From NCBI GenBank assembly GCA_025024175.1, contig QCXZ01000053.1, positions 13,268,001 through 13,332,000 on the forward strand: a DNA stretch of 64,000 nucleotides, in the 5' to 3' direction. This DNA is from Rhyzopertha dominica (lineage: Eukaryota; Arthropoda; Insecta; Coleoptera; Bostrichidae). Numbering within the stretch: position 1 is the stretch's first letter; the number at the start of each line of letters is the position of its first letter. The notes under the pieces are model-generated. The model was not told where the DNA came from. It made no database searches and saw only the letters and a program-made list of their open reading frames with translations. The translations under genes were made by a program, and so were the position numbers. This document shows, piece by piece, positions 49,130 through 59,375 of this stretch.

Positions 49130-49140
49130 GCAAATTAAAT

Positions 49141-50509
49141 GTTATTGGTGTCTCGAAAACTGCCCTTGTCGTTGGCTTTTTGTATTGCTGTGATTAAAGG
49201 ACATCAATGGATTTTCTCAAACATCAACGTACTCAATATTATCATGGTTTTTCTGTTCTCGTTTAGGTACTTGGGGTGATAGTTCTCTATTCTTGTTACT
49301 CAAGATTTTTTTTTGCAAATTGGATCTTGCTTTTGGTTCATCATTGAAGATGTTTATATTCCATGCCGTTTTAGTTCAAGACGATCATCACTGTTTTTAG
49401 CTAACAATATAGCTGGCCAACCTGTTGTGTACATTTTATTATATTACGATAATTTAGGAAGAAATTATATTATTCAGTCCATTATTATGCTGAATGTGGG
49501 TTTTTGATTAGTCTGTTATTTTTCTCAACATGTATTTTCATGTTGTACAATTATTCTTCCTTTTTGCTTGATACAGACATTTCTAATATCTTCCTTGAAA
49601 AAAAAACCATAGCCATCTAGTGTACAAGGTTCAGTGTAATAAGCTGAATTTGCTTTAAGGTCAAGAAATTTTTAATCGGATGCTTCAAGTAGAAAATTTT
49701 TATTTAGTAAAAGGAAACACCGACCAACAATACTGAAAAACTGCAGTATTTCGATTTGTTTTCACATTGCTATAGGAATGCAATACAAACTAAGTGTTCT
49801 CTGATATACATTATGGTAATGTGAAGTGTAGGGTGACAGACTTCAGTTCTCTTTCTGATTTTTAACAATTATCGATTTAAGGCAATTACTTGAGTCATTG
49901 CTTAACTTCCCTTTCTTCAATTTTCTGATTACTTTAAAAAGTATATATTGTTTTATCAGATAATTCGGTTTCACTACCTGGAAAAATAAGCTAATGGTTT
50001 TTCAGTTCACTTTCAAGTAATTAATATTTGATTTTTTTTTAATATTCTTTGTTTTTTTCATTAAGCATTATTTTATACCATAAGTGAAACAACAACAAAA
50101 ATTAAAGTGTGCTTAAACATATTACATAACTGGTTTTTTTAAATTTTAGAATGTAAGTTTTCCCTCATACGGTTAACTGTGTATATAGGTACCTCTTTCT
50201 AAATTAACATCTTTATAAGTTTTGAAAATGGCTCATAAGAGCTGAAGCGTCCATTTCAGCTTAATTTTATATGTAATGCACACACTGTAATACCTTATTG
50301 GCATTATTTCTTAAGAACCTTATATTGAATCTTATTACTATTGNTTAAAATTCTTAACAGCTTTACAACAAAGTTATCACACAATATTTATTAAAAAAAT
50401 TTACATAAATATATTTTTATTACCAAAAGACTCTTAATAAATCATGGAAAGGAGCAAGAGCTTCCTATTACTTTCATCGTGATGTAAAAAGATAAACTCT
50501 CAAAGGTTT
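49141..50509. other. AT-rich intron sequence
   Basis: Nothing recognisable. Confidence 0.4.
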
Positions 50510-50707
50510 TTAACTTAATTTCTGTGCTGTCTGAATGTATATTATATAGAAAACATAAAACAGTGCAGCTTTTGCAATTTAATACTAGAAGGAAAACGCA
50601 ATTTTATTAACTTAATTTCTGTGCTGTCTGAATGTATATTATATAAAAAACATAGGACAGTGTAGCTTTTGCAATTTTTTAATACTAGAAGGAAAACGCA
50701 ATTTTAT
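50510..50707. repeat. Two-copy tandem duplication, unit 97 bp
   Basis: The unit beginning TTAACTTAATTTCTGTGCTG (50510) is repeated from 50607 with only a few differences, including a short T insertion. Confidence 0.92.
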
Positions 50708-51169
50708 CACTTTGTTTTGATTATTTTGTCTTCATATACAGATTGCAGTATGGATAAATAAACATGGATAACTTGATTATTTTACAAAACGGTACCAATA
50801 TTTTTCTTCGTTAGTTGCAAAATTAAAATCCTTTTATCTGATATAAAATTATCGCTATCATGCTTATGGATTTCGCGAAATTTGCAAAAAACATATGGTT
50901 TGAGCCTATGATCCGGATTTGATGCTTTTGGGACTCAAACTTCTGTGGTTTTCCCAAGAATACTGTTGTAACTGTCAATAAGAATAACTACTATGTGCAC
51001 GCGTAATTTTAATTATTATCTGTTATATTAGTAAGAGAACAACAACAATAAAAAGAACAATACGATAGCAACAAAGTAAATAGAGGCAGGATATATGATA
51101 TAAAAGAAAACTCTTAGATAAGATAATTGTTTGGGATTTTTAGATATAACACAAGAAATCATGAAGACA
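50708..51169. other. AT-rich intron sequence
   Basis: Nothing recognisable. Confidence 0.4.
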
Positions 51170-52171
51170 CAGGTTTGATGATTAATTCGAAATAATCGCT
51201 ATTTTCTTGCATGCACAATTTAAAGGTTTCTGTACACATTAAGGAGCATATCTAACGACACCTCTTGAAAAGCTAAACGAATTCTATTTTTCATATCATC
51301 CGGTATAGTTGAGAAAGTGGGGTAGACTTTTGATTTTATGTGTCTCCACAAAAAAAAATCCTGGTTTGTTAGGTCCACCTGTTTGGAAAGTTTTCGTTTA
51401 AACATTCTTTGTCGACCTTGCAGTTATGAGCAGTAGCTCCATTGTGTTAAAACCACGTTATCTGAAGTGTTATTAGTGAAGATTACAAAACTTTTGCCTC
51501 AAAAATGCAGATAATTTGTCTTTTAAGGTGCTCATTGAAAAAGAAATGACCTATAAGATGATTACTCAAAATTCCAGCTCAAACATTTACTGAACAGCGA
51601 TGCTGTCGATCTACAAATCGAAAATGATGTATATTTTGGGTATGATAGTACTGAAAATTGTATCTTAACAAATCCATTTCGATGAAATCTTGCTTCGTCA
51701 GAAAATAATACGTCTTTAAAAGAAATTCTCATCTTCACAAATTCTATTATCGACCCATTGGCAAAACACTCGCCTGTTTTCTTAATCACCTCCCAGCAAT
51801 TCCTGATGTAATTGAATGTAGTAAGGATGGTACCTGTGCTGCTGGAGTATCCTGTTATGTGTTAATAGTTAATTTTCCAATGTCGTGCATAGCACTTGAA
51901 TACGTATTTTCTTTAGCTGGTATTAGTACCAAATGTTCTTTTTTAAGTAATCCCGGTATGGGTTCTAATTTTTTAAGGTAATACACCCGTCCACTGCTTT
52001 TAAACCTATCCAACAGTCTTCGGAAGATTTCCCGGGAGCTCTTCTATTCGGAAAGCGTACAACAAACATTCTGGAAGCTAACAATGGATTTTTGATCAAA
52101 TTCTTCAAATATAAAGACCACGTCAATTAGCTCGTCATTCGTAAGACATTTTCAAAAACCAGCAAGAAACG
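51170..52171 (-). pseudogene. Degraded Tc1/mariner-like transposase (PLDFFLWG-type), split by a pogo insertion
   Basis: On the minus strand the protein runs from an N-terminus near 52135 (TNDELIDVVFIFEEFDQK), through FPNRRAPGKSS near 52040 and LLDRFKSSGRVYYLKK near 52010-51970 in shifted frames. The first catalytic block is FKDVLFSDEARFHRNGFV (about 51720-51665). Further on are TNQDFFLWRHIKSKVYPTFS (about 51370-51310) and the C-terminal blocks LDMLLNVYRNL and LCMQENSDYFELII (about 51250-51185). These follow the family order from start to C-terminal end. Stops and frameshifts inactivate it. The pogo element at 52172 interrupts it beside the N-terminal codons, so this element is the older of the two. 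Its own termini were not identified. Confidence 0.72.
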
Positions 52172-52412
52172 TAGGGTAGACCGGGGACAATTGAAACAGG
52201 GGACATTAGAAACAGTCGCCATATTTGCGGATTTCGCGGTTTGAATCACGCGCGCTTGTACAGTAGAATATGTCTCTAGTGGTTGCATGGAGTTATCATT
52301 CGGCAGATGGCGGCAGTGTACAGTGCTTGTGAGCAACCCTAAAAAAGTGATTTCGTGCTATTGAAGTAAACTTTTCCATTGTTCGAAAAAGTGTGGCACA
52401 CGAAATAAGAAC

Positions 52413-52667
52413 GTAAGTATTCAGTTTCCACAATTGTTATTAGTTTGTTGGGTATATTTCCTTTAGTATGGAGAGTTTAAATGATTTCTGATGTTCTGTG
52501 GTAGGAAAATATTTGAGTGTTTACTTTAAATTGTCTTGCGGGGACGACTGAAACAAACGACACGGGGGACGATTGAAACATGTTTCAATTGTCCCCATCG
52601 CGATCTTCCCGTGTTGTATTACTTATAAATTGTGTTAGGGTATCTTAAAGCTTTAATTTTGTTTTAG
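52413..52667 (+). other. Probable intron in the transposase 5' untranslated region
   Basis: A donor GTAAGTATTC at 52413 and acceptor TTTGTTTTAG ending at 52667, directly before GATGCC, suggest a spliced leader. The subterminal palindrome lies inside. Inferred from splice consensus only. Confidence 0.5.
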
Positions 52668-52668
52668 G

Positions 52669-54488
52669 ATGCCACGAGTAAGGGTGAGAAAAACAGAGAG
52701 AGGTTTAAAATCCGTTTCGATATATGAAGAAGCCTATAAAGAAGTTATTGAGAAAGAGGCATCAATAAGGTCAGTGGCAGCGAAATTTGGATTGCACTAT
52801 GTTTCTTTAAGTAGATTTATAAAGAAGAGAAAGCTAGCAATTGAACAGGGATCCCCTATTCCTGTCACTATGCGTTTTCGTTGTGTGAGACGAGTATTTG
52901 ATGTAAACCAGGAAAAGAGCATGGTTAGATATATAATCAAAGCCGCGCATATATTCTACGGGTTACCACCCAAGGAAATTCGCAAACTAGCCTTTCAATT
53001 AGCCGTGAAATATTCGTTGAACATGCCTTATACATGGAAACAAAATGCCATGGCAGGACAGGATTGGTTCTCTGGTTTCATGAAGCGTAACCCAGAACTT
53101 TCAATTCGCTGTGCTCAAGCCACAAGTCTTTCCAGAGCAACCAGCTTCAATGTTTCTAACGTAAAACTTTTTTATGACAACCTGGCTAATGTAATGGACA
53201 GGTATAAATTTGAACCGAAAGATATCTACAATATCGACGAAACAGGTGTCACTACGGTCCAAAAACCTGTGAAAATTGTAGCCGAAAAGGGAACCAAACA
53301 GGTAGGCGCACTAACATCAGGGGAAAGAGGAACGCTGGTAACAGTAGCTTTAGCTGTAAATGCTATCGGCAACAGTGTACCTCCCATTTTTATTTTTCCA
53401 CGGTTAAGATACAAGGATCATTTCGTCCGTGACGGCCCAGTGGGTTGTATTGGAGCAGGAAATGCAAGCGGCTGGATGCAAGAAGATGAATTCTTGATAT
53501 ACCTGAACCATTTTCAAAAGCATACTAATGCTTCAATTGAAAATAAAGTATTGCTTTTACTTGATAACCACCAGTCCCACATAGGTATACGATGTTTGGA
53601 CTTCTGTAAAGGAAATGGCATTGTCATCTTGTCATTTCCCCCGCATTGCTCTCACAAACTGCAACNATTAGATCGATCTATCTACGGTCCTTTTAAAAAG
53701 GCTGTAAATTCAAGCTGCGATGCTTGGATGAGGAATAACCCAGGCAAAACGATAACAATTTACGACATCCCAAGCATAGTCAAACAAGCTCTTCCACTAG
53801 CCCTCACACAATCAAACATTGCAGCTGGATTTGCTTGCACCGGAATATTTCCCTTTAATAGGGATATATTTACGGAACTAGATTTTGCTCCTTCCTATGT
53901 TACGGATAGATCAGCTCCTGATAACACAACCAATACCGCTGAAGTAGCAAAAGCCAGCACCAGCGAAGCTCTGCCATCTCCTAACAGCACTCATACTTTG
54001 CCAGCATCAACAAGCATTCACACTCCGCCAACATCACCAAGCACCCACACTCCCCCAGCATTAGCAAGGACCTCAAAGGTTATATTTTCGCCAGAGATCG
54101 TCCGACCGCTCCCGAAAGCGCTTCCTAGAAAAATAGCTGGCAAACGGAAAGGTAGGAAGTCAGCAATTTATACAGATACACCTGAAAAAATGCTATTCAA
54201 GAGGAATGTGAGGCGAAAAAGAAAAAACAAGTCAAGAGAAATCTTACAGAGTTAGAAGATAAAGCTATATTAGCTCGACAAGCCAAGAAAACCAAGCAGC
54301 GCCAAAACAAAAAGGAACAGAGTGACAGCGACGAAGAGGACTGTTATTGTTTAGTTTGTCTGGAACCTTATAGTAGAAGCCGTCCTGGAGAGAAATGGGT
54401 ACAATGCCTTGAATGTCGTCAGTGGTCCCACGAGGAATGCACCCAGCAAGAAGATCTTTATACCTGTCATAATTGCTTGTCAGAGTAA
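52669..54488 (+). pseudogene. pogo-type transposase, one frameshift before its zinc finger
   Basis: ATG 52669 opens a 528-codon frame to a stop at 54253-54255. Residues 15-52 form a pipsqueak/HTH-like domain (SIRSVAAKFGLHYVSLSRFI). A CENP-B-type DNA-binding region follows to about residue 165 (AGQDWFSGFMKRNPELSIR). The DDE_1 catalytic domain has D190 (YNIDETGV), D299 (LLLDNHQSH) and D335 (HKLQ-x-LD); the residue before L is ambiguous through an n at 53666 but fits Pro. A Ser/Thr/Pro-rich linker spans about 430-470. At the A run 54185-54190 one base appears lost. In the next frame the protein would run on through ELEDKAILARQAKKTKQR and an acidic patch to a PHD-like zinc finger (CYCLVCLEPY...WVQCLECRQWSHEEC...YTCHNC), ending at 54488. 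The two frames together look like the original protein. Confidence 0.88.
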
Positions 54489-54786
54489 ATATTAATGTTC
54501 TATTTTGCAGTAAAGTGTCATATTTCTTGAATCTAAATGCTGTTTCAATTGTCCCATACATAAGTTTCAATCGTCCCCGACACCGGGACGATTGAAACAG
54601 TTTGACAAGCTGCAGATTTATTTAAATATCTTATTTATATATCATTATAGGTTAACGAAATGATGCAAATAGAAGCCCAATTGAATAAGCTCTCTGCAAC
54701 TAACATCATAACACTGATTTGTACGACAGTCACGGAGAAAAAAAATAAAGAAGCTAAAACGTTTCACTTGTCCCCGGTCTACCCTA

Positions 54787-55999
54787 CAACAAGACGCAAC
54801 TTAATTTGTCGCAGCAATGCCAGTTCCTAATAGGAATCAATCTGTAAATGTCAAATGCTGTGGCAAATTAATATCTATTGAAGAAATAGAAATACTTCTT
54901 CACAAATTTTTCCAAAGCACGATATAGCGACAACATTAGATCGCAAGAAATGGATTTTAATTCTGAATCTAACCACAAAAAAACACTGATACAGTTTTGT
55001 TTAAAAAAAAATCAAGTTATCAGTGTTTGAATTTATCTAGATTACAATCTCTGTTTCATAGCAATCGCGGACAATAACATATCAAAACTTAGTGGCAAAA
55101 TAGCACTTTCCTTTTACTGTTAAACTGCGAATACTGTCCCATATTTTTTAGTGTCACAGAATGGCATAGTTAATAATAAAGTGACATTAGAAATCAATAA
55201 GGATTTTAAAGATGCAATAATTTACAATAATAATAATAATTTATAATAACAAAGTTAGAAACTTATAAACATTTTCGGTATATTTGAAAATAATTTTAAA
55301 ATGCGCAGTAATTTGGATAAGTTCGTTGTAGAATAATTTTCTCGTGTTTTAGGTGCGAATTTCAATCCCATAGTTAATAACGCGTCAGTTCTCTATTTTT
55401 AATCGATAGATCTACATACCATATATCTATTTATTTGTATAATTTTAATATAATTAATTTCTTAACTGAATCATATTTTTAAATAAAATTTTTAACCATA
55501 TAAAGTAAAAGCTGTTTAAAATTTATTAAATTTATTCACCTTCATAATAAAAAATTGCAAATAATTATATGGTCGTTTCATTAAACGCTTACATATTTAT
55601 AAGGGCAATGTCGAACTGTAGGACCACGTAAAGTATAACAACAATCGTCAGATTTCATCAGTGATGATATTTGGTTTATAGTTTAGATTAGAATCCAACT
55701 GTAGGTAAATACGAAATATATGTTTTTTAATTAATCATGATTTTTTTAATGCTCCGAATCTCTCAAATACTGTCAATGGTTAAGAACAATTTTTTTTAAT
55801 CATTCAAGAACATTTTAGTCGTTATTAATCGCATATATCTTTATGCGAGTAACGCCCAACTGTGGGATATTTTGTCGGGGCTATTTCGTATCGGGGCATT
55901 TTTTGGAAACCCGGTTCCTGCTATTTGTGTGAGATCAATTCTTCGATCTTGTAATATCATATCACTGATAGATCAATATTTTCCGGAATGGTCACAGAG
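54787..55999. other. AT-rich sequence, right flank of the nested insertion
   Basis: The first part should continue the 5' end of the older interrupted transposon, but no terminus is recognisable. The rest is very AT-rich without features. Confidence 0.4.
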
Positions 56000-56205
56000 C
56001 GGTGCTCATTTTTGACATCTGATCTTCCTCGTTTAAATTCCGCCACCCAGTTTTTAATAGTGCTATACGAAGGACACTAATTATCTAAGATTTTCACCAT
56101 ATCGGCGAAAATTTCGTTGTCGGTAACTCTTTCGAAAGTAAGTATTTAATAATTGACCAAAACTCGTTTTTATGAAAATTTATCTTTTTCCCAGACATGC
56201 CGGTT
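56000..56205 (-). pseudogene. mariner transposase N-terminal remnant
   Basis: On the minus strand ATG at about 56197 starts MSGKKINFHKNEFWSIIKYL. After a frameshift EIFADMVKIL is followed by YSTIKNWVAEFKRGRSD near 56080-56025. The latter is an excellent match to the second helix-turn-helix block of mariner transposases (YSTxKNWxAEFKRGR). No catalytic domain is present; the rest of the element is lost or unrecognisable. Confidence 0.8.
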
Positions 56206-56787
56206 TCAAAAATTCACGGTTTGGTCACAATTAAACTTTTAGATGCCAAATTTTGGGAATATAGATAAAATAAAACATCATACTTGTTACCATAGTAAGC
56301 ACTTTTTTTAGTGAAAGGTGTACAGGCCAACTAGATGTCATAGCTTCAAAAACTGAGGCATTTTAATACACATACGTGGTATATATTCCTTCCTTTTTTA
56401 ACTTGGATATTATTGCCATTGAATAAAAAACATACTCTTTACCGAGTACCCTTTTCTGTAAAAAATGATAATTCAGTAAAGGTTGATTTTTTAAAAATAA
56501 AATACCAACTTGTAGATAATTTTATGGTAAGATTCTTTTTTTCGATAAGTAACCCCAAACGAGATACAGCGGAAAAAGTCCCTATTTTCTTAAAAAAGGG
56601 GATTCTCGATAACAATTGGACCACGGCATACCTCTTTCCTGGGATATTAGTGGAGAAGGGTATTGAATATTTGATAACCTGCTGAAATTAGTATTGTTGT
56701 AATTTTTTGCGGTTGGTTGTTTTCTTCAATTAGAAACGGGTGTAATTTATGTATTCTTATCGATTTATATTAAAAAATTACGGTATT
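56206..56787. other. AT-rich stretch
   Basis: A 90-codon open frame at 56413-56685 (+) has no recognisable motif; nothing else is seen. Confidence 0.35.
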
Positions 56788-57618
56788 ACTTCCACATGCA
56801 ACAGATGGGAAGTATTGTATCGATTAAAAAAAAAACAAATTTTTTTATTTGCTCATTCGCTTTAAAATGGTCGAAAACGCAAAAAAAAACAAAATTTGAG
56901 CAAAAAATTTCTTGTCTGTGGTTTTGTTTGTAGACACGATAACTTTCGAAAGACTTAATAATATATGAACTTGAAATTTGGCAAACGTATAAATCTCAAC
57001 TACCCAAAGCGACCTAATGTTTGTGGGGTAAGTAGAGTATCGGGAAGGGGGCAAAATTGGGGGGTAACTACCCTTTTTGCAAATTTTATTTTTTTTATAT
57101 TTTTTTCGTTTTAGTGTGTGATTAGTAGTATAACTGCGAGTATTAATCGCTCTTATAAATTTTCGGTGCAGCAAACTGTTTAGAAGATATTAGCAAAAAA
57201 GCGTCACTTAAAGAAAACGGTTTTCCTAAACATCTCCGGATATATTTAATATATTCCAAAAGTGAAAATTCCTTCAGATAGGAAATAAAATTTCTCACAA
57301 AAAGTGTCTTAGAAAATTTATTCAAAATTTTGACATTTTCGAAATATTTCCAAAAATCCTACGTTTTTTTTTAATTTTGGTATTATGTATAAATTAAATT
57401 TCTGATCAGAAAGTACTCTTGTAATTTTTTTGTTAAGTTAATAATTTTCGAGTTATTTGGAAAAAAGCGATTTTAAAATTTATATATTTTTGCTAACATC
57501 ACGAGGACTTTGTCTTAGAAAAAATGTGTAGAGAGACAAAATGCTCAAAATCTGATTACTAATCGTATAGTAAAGAAATAAAAACGTAAATGTCATTTTG
57601 ACAATTGGATGTGGAAGT
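56788..57618. mobile_element. 0.8-kb TIR repeat, copy 1
   Basis: It starts ACTTCCACATGCAAC and ends TTGGATGTGGAAGT, a 14-bp terminal inverted repeat with one change. It is similar throughout to 63166-63981 (for example GCTCATTCGCTTTAAAATGG and TTTTTTTGTTAAGTTAATAA in both). No coding capacity is apparent. ATT borders both ends in both copies, and the following bases ATTGATTCAA are also shared, so the true repeat may be longer than the inverted termini. Confidence 0.78.
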
Positions 57619-57739
57619 ATTGATTCAATTTGCAGCGGTTTTTTAGCTAAGCCGATAAACTTAATTCATCCTACTTGAGCGAATAATTCCAAAGGTTACT
57701 AAGTATTTTAGGTGTACTCACAATGCTATTCATGCAGTT

Positions 57740-58200
57740 CAGTATATATTGTGTCACCCGCGCGAACCTTTTTTTACATTCCATATGCGAACAACAGAAA
57801 TAATCTCCAGCGGAACATGGTCGCATGGCCAACCCCTAATTCCCCCAGGAGTTAATCACCTATGCACCCTCCCCTTGTCGCCAGCGCACCGAGCTTTTTG
57901 TTACCTGGGTCTTGAGATGATGCCGCCGCCGGTGTTCTCATCTGCGCGGGGAATTATCGTTTTTTTCCGCGTTCCGGGCGTCTGGCCTTCTTTTTTGCGG
58001 ACGCCTGCCGCCGCTCTTTCCAACTCGGCGTATTGTTTGGACGTCGTGAATAGCGGCGTCGTGACAAACGACTTCGCGAACGTTGAATCACGACGGCGAC
58101 GCTTCCATTTCGCGGCGTTATCGATTGGCGGCGCCACCGGCGGCCTTGCCCGGCTGTTGGCGGCTGCGATGCCACGTTTCGGGCGGTGGCGGTGAATTTA
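57740..58200. other. GC- and CpG-rich island
   Basis: This block stands out sharply from the AT-rich flanks. It is dense in CpG, with strings such as GATGCCGCCGCCGGTGTTCT and GGCGGCGCCACCGGCGGCCT. It is open for 148 codons on the plus strand (57749-58195), and two overlapping minus-strand frames of 73 and 78 codons are Arg- and Lys-rich. None resembles a known protein. It may be a CpG-island promoter, a GC-rich first exon or an inserted element. Long open frames in GC-rich DNA are expected by chance, so no gene is called. Confidence 0.5.
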
Positions 58201-58559
58201 GGCGAATTTTGATTTTATAGACTAACCAGCTGTTACCCTTGTCTTTCCTCGTGTACTATAATCCAAATACAAAAAATTGGAACAATATCTCAAAAACAAA
58301 ATTTATAAAAGCATTAAATTTTATATTGTTATCAAATTATTTCTAATTTAAAAACAACTTATAAACAAATTGACGGAGTAGCACAATAATTAACCATGGA
58401 AGATAACAATAACAAACAGTATAAATTCTATAAAACTATATACAAGATAAATTCTTACTTTTATATACAAGATATGTACATTATATTCTTAATTTCCAAA
58501 AAAAAGATGAAACGGAACATATATGGGTTACTTTCTCACCAAAGACCTGAACATAAAGC
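58201..58559. other. AT-rich stretch
   Basis: Nothing recognisable. Confidence 0.4.
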
Positions 58560-59375
58560 TACTTTGAAAATCACGGAAATCACAGAGGAATTTTTATCCC
58601 CCTTTGTACACTTAAGAGTATAATTTTCCCAACAGTTAAAAGCGAGTATTAATTTCTAAACAAATACGTAAATACGTAATGCATATTAAATACTTCATAA
58701 ATAATTCAACTTCAAATAATGTTATCTCTTATTTTACCTTCAAAGAATTTAAAAAACCGTGTACTTATTCTTTTCTGAATAATAAAGTTTCATGCTTTCA
58801 CCTTCAAAAGATGATAGAACTCCCATAAAAATGTTCATCCCCCATTTCACCCCCTGAATGGTTCAAACGATGGAACACGTTAATTTATTTATAATCAAAA
58901 GCCTAAAAAGTTCCATGCTTCTAGCTTCAAAAATGACGCACCAAACTTTCGTCCCCTCTTTCATCCTCTTAAGTGTAAAATTTATAAAAACGTTGGAATA
59001 CATCTTTATGTACAATCGAACCCTAGAAATAAAGTTTCATGATTCTAGCTTCAAAAATATCAGATTAAACTTTCATCCGCTATTTCATCCTCTTAAGGGT
59101 GGAATTAGGAAAAACGAACACTCGTTTATTTATTTCTAATCAAAATCTTTAAAATAAAGTTTCATGCTCCTAGCTTAAAAAAATAACGGACTTCCTGCAT
59201 CCCCGATTTCACACTTTAAAGACAGAATTTACAAAAATTATGTAATACTAATTCATTTATTTATAATCGAAAGCCTAAAAATAAAGTTTCATGCTCCTAG
59301 CTTTAAAAATGACGGACTTCCATGCAAACTTTCAACCCTTGTTTTAACCCCTTGGGGGATGAATTTCCCAAAATT
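58560..59375. repeat. Minisatellite, unit about 125 bp
   Basis: AATAAAGTTTCATGCTTCTA-type starts recur at about 58781, 58904, 59028, 59154 and 59280, a regular 123-126 bp period. Each is followed by a TTCAAAAATGACG-type block, a block resembling TTTCATCCCCTATTTCATCC, a CTTAAGGGTGGAATT block and TTATTTATAATC. More diverged units probably extend left to about 58560. Five recognisable units with substitutions indicate an old array. Confidence 0.85.

Larger units (their letters stand above)
48246..49140 (+). mobile_element. Penelope-like element with 214-bp inverted terminal repeats
   Basis: A 13-bp target duplication, ATGCAAATTAAAT, flanks the insertion (48246-48258 and 49128-49140). Near-identical 214-bp repeats lie in inverse orientation at 48292-48505 and 48916-49129. 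The left one is preceded by about 33 bp found only on that side. The 410-bp centre encodes a GIY-YIG nuclease domain. Inverse pseudo-LTRs, a short one-sided extension and a C-terminal GIY-YIG endonuclease are hallmarks of Penelope-like retroelements. The reverse transcriptase is missing, so this is a 5'-truncated copy. It sits in the aPKC intron in the same orientation as the gene. The high identity of the two arms suggests a fairly recent insertion. Confidence 0.88.
52172..54786 (+). mobile_element. Nearly intact pogo-type DNA transposon
   Basis: TA dinucleotides (52172-52173 and 54785-54786) flank terminal inverted repeats. The left end reads GGGTAGACCGGGGACAA and the right end is its reverse complement, with similarity for about 26 bp. 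A motif of the form GGGGAC(A/G)ATTGAAAC is repeated in both subterminal regions (left: 52182, 52197, 52540, 52565 and its inverse; right: 54541, 54565, 54585, 54765). The element is 2.6 kb, carries a transposase with all three catalytic aspartates, and is disabled only by a single-base deletion near the C-terminus. TA target and DDE_1/CENP-B-type transposase place it with pogo/Tigger elements. Confidence 0.92.

Noticed and set aside
56413..56685. 90-codon open frame
   Set aside because: No known domain, no splice support, and composition like the AT-rich background.
57749..58195. 148-codon plus-strand open frame as a gene
   Set aside because: It lies in GC-rich DNA where stops are rare, has no recognisable motif, and competing frames are also open.
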